Below are positions 57,830 to 64,000 of a stretch of DNA of 64,000 nucleotides, one piece after another. The notes under the pieces are model-generated. The model did no database searches. It worked only from the letters and a program-made list of their open reading frames with translations, and was not told where the DNA came from. This DNA comes from Siphonodentalium dalli. Lineage: Eukaryota; Mollusca; Scaphopoda; Gadilida; Siphonodentaliidae. The stretch spans positions 47,530,194 to 47,594,193 of the forward strand of contig CP136069.1 of assembly GCA_032622095.1 (NCBI GenBank). Reading direction: 5' to 3'. Made by a program: the position numbers and the translations under genes. Numbering within the stretch: the stretch's first letter is position 1; the number at the start of each line of letters is the position of its first letter.

Positions 57830-59015
57830 ATTTCTGTCTCTCTGTCTGTCTGTGTTCTATAGAAATTTACAGGGGAACATCTAGATGTACCAAAGGGATC
57901 TACTATGGGTAACTTTTTACGAGAAAGATATTGGTGCGGGTTATAATTTTCGCCAATTGCCACGAAACTTACATATAATCATCAGCATGATATGAATAAT
58001 CTAATTGTGTGGTTTAAATATGTCAATAGTGGCGTCGTCGTTCGAGTCAGGGATACACGTAAGGGGAGATGGGCACATAAATTGATAAAACTAATTTTAG
58101 CGCCGATTTCCACCAAATTGATATATATCATTCTTCATAATACAAGGAATCCAATTGTGCGAGTTAAAGACGCCAAATTGGTGTCGTTTGGGTGAGATAT
58201 TGGGGGTGGGCACTAAATTTGATAAGAATGGGTTTAGTCGCCGATTGCCACCACACTTATACAAAATCATCCCCATGGTACGGGGAGTCTAATGGTGTGG
58301 CTTAAATCTGACAAAGTGGCCTCATTCGAGTCAGGGGTGCAACGAAAGGGAGATCGAGGGGCACCAAAATTGATACAAAATATTTTTAGCGCCAATTTCC
58401 ACCAAATTGATACACGTTCTTTCTCCATGATACGAGGAATCTAATCATGTGATTTAAAGACGCCATATTGGTGCTATTTTGGTGAGAGATGGGAGGGGAG
58501 TGGTTTTTCACCAAATTTGATAACAATTTGTTTCGTCGCCGATTAGCACTAAACTTAATCATCTCCATGATATCAGACCAGGAGTGTAATTGTGTGGTAT
58601 AAGTATGTCACAAGTGGGGCCATTCGAGTCAGTGGTGCATAGAGGTGAGAGGGACACAAAATAGTATAACAATATGTTTACCGCCGATGTCCACCAGATT
58701 GATACATATTCTTCTCCGTTATACGAGGAATCTAATCGCGTGGTGCCGTTTGGGTGAGAGATATGGGGATCTTAAATTTGATACGAATTTGTATACTCGC
58801 CAATTTTCACCAATTTTATATATATGCATCTCCATAATAAGTCTAAGCGTGTGGTTGAATGGTGACAAAAGTGGCGCGTCTTGAGTCCGAGGTAGGGACG
58901 GGAGGGTCACCAAAAACTGATAACAAATATTTTTAGTACCAATTACCATTAAATTCATACACAAGGAATCAAATCGTGCCGTCTGTCTTTATGTCTGTCT
59001 GTGTGTGTTCTATTG
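57830..59015. repeat. Tandem array of about 146-bp units between TCTGTCTG tracts
   Basis: About seven diverged units share CGCCGATTTCCACCAAATTGATA, CATCTCCATGATACGAGGAATC and TAATTGTGTGGTTTAA. CTGTCTGTCTGTGTTCTAT precedes the array (57842) and GTCTGTCTGTGTGTGTTCTA follows it (58991), so the same simple-repeat block stands at both sides. Confidence 0.75.
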
Positions 59016-59349
59016 CATTATTTCGGTCATTGTCAATCGTTCCCGTACTAATATTCAACACATATCTGCTTTGGACATGTTGATAAAATAAAATTCAAAT
59101 TTATTTTTTCGTAAGTTTTTTTGTCATAACATCAGGCATTGCAATAAAAAGGCCTAATGCGGCCCTTTTTATTCAATGCGGCGGGCCAGAGAACCAAAAC
59201 TTTTTGTTTTGGCCTTAGAATTAAATATTAGAATTAAAATATTATGTTAGAGTTAAAATAGTAAGTTAGAATTATGACCCTTTCGGCCCTCCATAAATCA
59301 CGACGAATGCACGGTCTGTTGTATGGCGGTTTGATATATCTAATATCAT

Positions 59350-60346
59350 GGACGAACATGACTTTTGGGAACTAAAAATCATCTCTTGACGGCATGGGTG
59401 GGGGGGCCCAAATACCCCATAGAAATACCACTACCCCTCGACCGGGGGTATCACCCGGAGGGGTGAAAATGGGATATGGACCATTTTCTAGAACGGTAAG
59501 GATTTCGGCAAATTTGACGGCATGGATGGGTTGCCCCCCCAAAATACCCAAATAAAAGCATCACCACCCCTCACCCCGGGGGTACAACCCTGAGGGGGAG
59601 AACTGGGGTATGGACCATTTTCGAGAACGGTAAGGCCAATTAATTTGGCAGGAGTCGGTGGCCCGACCAAAATACACAATAGAACCCCCCACCACCACCT
59701 CACCCGAGGGGGGTCACCCTAGGATGTTGAAATGGGGTACGCCCAAATACCCAATAGAAACACCCCCAGACTATTATGGACTATTTTCGAGAACGGTAAG
59801 TATTTCGGCCAATTTGATGGTATGTGTGGGTGTCCCGCCCCAAATAACCCCTAGAAACAACCCACCCCTCACATCCGGGGCTGGGGGGGGGGTTACAACC
59901 AGAGGGTGAAGATGGGATATGGACCATGTTCGAGAACAGTAAGGATTTCGGCCAATTTTGATGACAATGGTCTGTGGCCCGCTCCAAATATCACATAGAA
60001 ACACCCCAGGGATGAGGTGGGGTATTTCTATGGGACAATTGGAGCGAGCTATCCACTCCTGCCGTAAAATTTACCGAAATACTTAGTTCTCGAAAATGGT
60101 CCATACCCCATTTTCACCCCCTCGGTGGTACCCACACCCGGATGTGAGGGGTGGGGGTGTTCTTATGGGATATTTGGGGCGTGTCACCCACCATACCATC
60201 AAATTTACTCTCCCTCGGGTGGTACCCTCCCCCGGGTAAGGGCTAGGGTGTTTCTAGTGGGTATTTGAGCGGGCCACCAAACCGTGGCGTCAATTTGATA
60301 GAAAGAGACATTTTTGTGAATAAGTAATCAGTTCCAAAAGTCATGT
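59350..60346. mobile_element. Foldback element built of a G-rich tandem repeat
   Basis: Ends GAACATGACTTTTGGGAACT (59352) and AGTTCCAAAAGTCATGTT (60328) are inverse. From 59390 to 60000, four or five units of about 140-160 bp share GGGGTGAAAATGGGATATGG, ACCATTTTCGAGAACGGTAA and CCAAATACCC. From about 60050 the same units run in the opposite direction (TTCTCGAAAATGGTCCATAC). Non-coding. Confidence 0.8.
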
Positions 60347-60661
60347 TGTGTCTAACGTGTCAAACTGATCAGTCCGATCACTCGACGACATGCGCTCAGT
60401 CGCCAAAGCGACATCCGAACGAGCGAATTGCAAAAAAAACCTATATATCAAGAAAGTATCCATCACACTGGCATACATTTTGTTAGAAGTTATCTCATAA
60501 GTACCGACATCGCCTCCCCGAATTCCACTGAGACTCTTCTGTATGTACATAAACTGCACTTGGATATTGAGTGACAAACACCCGAGCATAAACGCCTCCC
60601 CCAATTCAAAGGAAACACTCCCATATACGCGAAGAAACGACATCACTACTGGGCAAAACAA
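60347..60661 (-). CDS. Possible exon, unknown (weak)
   Basis: An open minus-strand frame of about 100 codons (VSFELGEAFMLGCLSLNIQV, then YASVMDTFLIYRFFLQFA) follows an acceptor-like CCTACCCCAG. It has no ATG start and no family match that I recognise. It may belong with the signal-peptide-like exon at 61920, but that is only proximity. Confidence 0.15.
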
Positions 60662-60814
60662 ATCGACCGAATAATAAAACCTGGGGTAGGGTGGTTTTAC
60701 CTTGATGTTTTTTCAAAGTATATTTCAAATTATCTGATTCCAGGTTTCAAAATATTCGCATGCAGAGCTTATATATCTTTGATGTCAAATTTAAAGATCG
60801 TCATATGGCGCCTT

Positions 60815-60990
60815 TAATCTCTGCCTCACATATATACGAAAATGCATTGGCCTAACAATATTTACCCTGATATTGTAAACTAGTGCATGCTCTTATATAT
60901 GCGAGGCGCTATATGAGCGACTCGTATATATACGAGAATGCACTGGCACAGGTTCTTAATGCTGCACCAGCGCAGCTTCCGTCGCGAAAG
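60815..60990. mobile_element. TTAA double-hairpin MITE, diverged copy E
   Basis: Keeps GCATTGGCCTAACA, TCTTATATATGCGAGGCG and GCACTGGCACAGG, with an outer CAGCGCAGCTTCCGTCGCG that pairs with the start of copy D. Confidence 0.6.
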
Positions 60991-61100
60991 AGCTAATTGA
61001 CAACGATCGGTATTATCGTCTGCGTTTGGACGATAGAAGCATAGGCGCTCTTTGTAAGAGATGAACGTTGTGTATCAGGCTGACACAAATTCGGAACATG

Positions 61101-61480
61101 TTAACCCTTTCATGAAGGGAGCTGCGCTGGCGCAACATTAACGACCCTGTGCCAATGCACTCTATTGTATATTCGAGTCGACCATAGGTCGCCTCGCATA
61201 TATAAGAGAATGAATTTTTTATTTTATTTTTTATCAATTTTTCTTACATTCTTTAACAATTTTTAACTTTTGTTATAATTCTCCTTACATTCTTTAGCAA
61301 TTGTTATCGTTTTTTACAATTTGTTCTTACATTTTATAACAGTTTTTATCGTGTGTCTTTTATTCTAAAACAATTTCTTACGTACGCAAGGCGACCTACG
61401 GTCGAGTCGCATATATAAGATAATGTATTGGCACATGGTATTCCCAAAAAATCTGGAAGCTCCCGTTATCAAAGGGTTAA
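61101..61480. mobile_element. TTAA double-hairpin MITE, diverged copy D
   Basis: TTAACCCTTT at 61101 and AAAGGGTTAA ending 61480, with degenerate versions of both internal palindromes (GTCGACCATAGGTCGCCTCG and its inverse) and a T-rich spacer. Confidence 0.7.
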
Positions 61481-61637
61481 AACTTCCACTTTAAAAAGTC
61501 TGTATCTTCCTATTACCGGGACCGGGACAACGTATATATATGGTATATGGTATATGGTATGCATCAAATACCTGACCGGTATGCACCAAATACCCAGCAG
61601 TGATTCATCACGTCGGGTCGCCTCACCAAATCATGTG

Positions 61638-61719
61638 CACCGAGCATGTATCATACTAACCAATCACCGAGCATGTATCATACTAACCAATCACCGAGCA
61701 TGTATCGTACGAACCCAGC
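61638..61719. repeat. 27-bp tandem repeat, three copies
   Basis: CACCGAGCATGTATCATACT followed by AACCAAT, three times. Confidence 0.9.
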
Positions 61720-61919
61720 TTATTGACTGTCTGGAATACAGCTGTCTGATAATATACACCATATGTGAACAAAATAAAAACAAAATAAACATTGTCATTC
61801 TTTGGAAGCTATACCGTACACACTCCGGGTGTGGTTTTCTAGTGAAAAGTCTGACCGGGTTCGTTACAGCCTGTGAAATTACATAACTAGCACAATACTA
61901 TACGGATAATTGACTTTAC

Positions 61920-61962
61920 CTGTTATCAGCACTGAGACCAGAAGGATGGCAAAATAACTCAT
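61920..61962 (-). CDS. Possible signal-peptide exon
   Basis: On the minus strand ACTACATTTAG|AAG precedes ATG AGT TAT, giving MSYFAILLVSVLIT and then a good donor, ACAG|GTAAAG (phase 1). A short hydrophobic N-terminus ending at a splice donor is the same design as exon 1 of the EF-hand gene. I found no following exon on the minus strand, so the protein is unknown. The chance of such a combination by accident is not small. Confidence 0.35.
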
Positions 61963-64000
61963 CTTCTAAATGTAGTTAACAGATGAAGGCGCTGCTGGTT
62001 GAGGGATGTGATCCGGAATATCATGTCCAGTCATTTTATACACTAGAATGACGAGAACACGTGCATCAATATTTGCATTGCAAGCTTATTGAATATTTAA
62101 ACTTTTCGTACGGACGAACTAAGCAGCTGAGTGCACGAACAATCGATATCTGGTCAAATTCATGTTGAATATTTTTGTGATATAACGTCTATCACTTTTG
62201 CAGTTACGTATTAAAACACAAGAGCAGATTGTGCTCGAGTGTTTTACAATCTGATTTTTTTAAATTATGCTATATTGGATTTCGAAGGTTGTTGTTGTAA
62301 TTAGATGTTTGGAAATATGCTGGTCGTCAGAGGTTTAGACCAGGAAGTAATTTGTAATGAAGGTTTTTTTAAAACTTATTTTGTGCGGAAAAGTGTTCTG
62401 AATCAAATATCCAAAATCCGCTAAAATCCGCCTTGAACAAAATGTTCTATTCCGATGGCGTCCATGATGACAGTTGGTATGCTGATTTTATGTGGTAGGT
62501 CTACCAGCTAATGCCCAATTAGTAACACATTTAAATATATACAGACAATGCTCGGCTTTAAACCATATACGTATGTAGAATGTCTGTCCAAAATGGCCGC
62601 CAGAATTGATAAAATCAAATGAAATTTAATTTATTTTTGCAAAATTGAATCGCTGGTCCTATAAGCGTAAACAGACGCTCCAAGTATGCGCGGGCGAATG
62701 AACTTTGATACGAGATTTGCGAATTTGTCTCTAATATGTATCACGAGAGAGCAAGGGAAAGCAGCGTATCGTACAACGGTTAAATCTGGAATTTCGGGTA
62801 CCAGAAGTGGAGAAATAACGCAGTCATGATCATTACTGAGTAAATTGAATCGTGTGATATATGTGTAATTGGAACAGTTAAATTGGATTTTAAATGGATG
62901 TACTGGTTCTCGGACCTTTTCGAGAAGCCGAAATATATGTACTCAGATTTATCACGAATGTGACCGATCGTTTATTTTTATATTTCCAACATCAAACCTT
63001 TCACAATACACTGCCATAGTATGCGACATATGCATAGGATGCTGATTAATATACAGTGTAGATCATACTGTCCGGGTTTTAAAATAGTAGTCATAGTTGC
63101 CACCGATCAAGTGGCGAAACACGAATATTTCGCTTTTGTCACAATAATGATTGATGGTATACTATGAACTTATCAGAACACAAAAGTGTAACATAGACAC
63201 TATCTTCAATGTATTCAAAACTTGACAAAAACTAGGCTGGTCGTTAACCCGAAACTACGGATATATCCGGAATAAATGTGTTACGAAGCAGGAAAGTAAG
63301 ATTTTCGAAAATATCCCTCACCGGCGACACCAAAGCGCATTACTCTTCCGTCCGATATGTACCAGTTTGTGAGAAATTCGAGTACGGGAAAGATCAGATT
63401 GACAAGGACCGAAAATAATGCAATAGCGTCCATTAAAAGGCTGTCAAAATGGCCGCAAATCCAAGCCATGCTACGACGAAAGCAACATATTGGATAACCA
63501 CATATAAGTGAAAATACGTATTGGTTATTTACCAATATGTTGTTAAATATCTTTAAAGGTACATTCATTAAAATAGATCCAGCTCATCGGTCACTGCAAC
63601 GCAAGTTAAACCCAATGATTTACGGCTTTAATGTTCGGGTTTTCTGCTTATAATGCATTCAACAGTCGAGCCAATAATTATCATTTCTGGCATGTAACAC
63701 ACGGAGTAATGTTTCGCCACAAAGTACGTGGTTGTGTGCATTCGGAATGATCACATCGTACAATTTATGTAAGACTAGTTGTCATGATGCTACCAAATCG
63801 ATCTCTTAGTAGAACAGTTTTGTCCAAATTACTTCAGTCGGCATTTAACAACAGAAATATTCTACAACGCTATGCACAATATTCGTTGCCAGTATTTTGT
63901 TGTTTGAAAATATCTTACCAATGCCACCCACGTACTTGTGAAAAGTACCAGATGATCAACGTTTAACGTTATTATTTCAGGGTTGACCATTCACTCAAAG
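61963..64000. other. Gene-free stretch
   Basis: AT-rich DNA. A 95-codon minus-strand frame at 63281-63568 contains hydrophobic stretches (MDAIALFSVLVNLIFPVLEF) but has no splice or family support. No repeat structure seen. Confidence 0.4.

Overview
This window is nuclear DNA of an invertebrate animal. It is AT-rich, has intron-split genes with GT/AG splice sites, and is packed with decayed transposable elements. The mixture of families (a PIF/Harbinger element, TTAA-target MITEs, a tRNA-derived SINE, a 5'-truncated non-LTR retrotransposon, and several elements built round 140-190 bp tandem arrays) and a small secreted EF-hand gene suggest a marine lophotrochozoan, perhaps a mollusc. The taxon is an inference and I am only moderately sure of it.

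Layout. 1-3 kb: a possible membrane-protein exon, a TTAA-target double-hairpin MITE and a second TTAA element. 3.0-11.3 kb: a giant, nearly perfect palindrome with arms of about 4.1 kb. Each arm carries the same two intact genes, a 107-aa basic protein and a 189-aa C2H2 zinc-finger protein, reading away from a CGG-rich centre. They look to me like small accessory genes of Polinton/Maverick-type elements, but no polymerase, integrase, ATPase or capsid gene is present. 12.4-13.1 kb: a 33-bp minisatellite. 13-18 kb: MITEs, a hAT-like element and a minus-strand reverse-transcriptase remnant.

19.9-33.5 kb: a three-exon plus-strand gene for a 115-residue secreted EF-hand protein, which I assembled from splice sites. 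Phases 2/1 and 1/2 join exactly, and the second EF-hand loop is rebuilt across an intron. Intron 1 contains a 4.9-kb Harbinger element with matching TIRs, a broken transposase and a broken Myb-like partner gene. Intron 2 contains an array of about 1.1-kb repeats (27.0-32.2 kb). Relic copies of its last exon lie at 32.9, 36.0 and 36.5 kb.

34-64 kb is almost all repeats: hairpin MITEs, a SINE, foldback elements, and at least four families that combine short terminal inverted repeats or hairpins, a tetranucleotide or similar simple repeat, and a 140-190 bp tandem array. Around 52.8-55.8 kb they are nested inside each other, and the target sites can be read. A possible signal-peptide exon lies on the minus strand at 61.9 kb. 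Apart from the EF-hand gene and the palindrome genes I see no intact gene that I can name.
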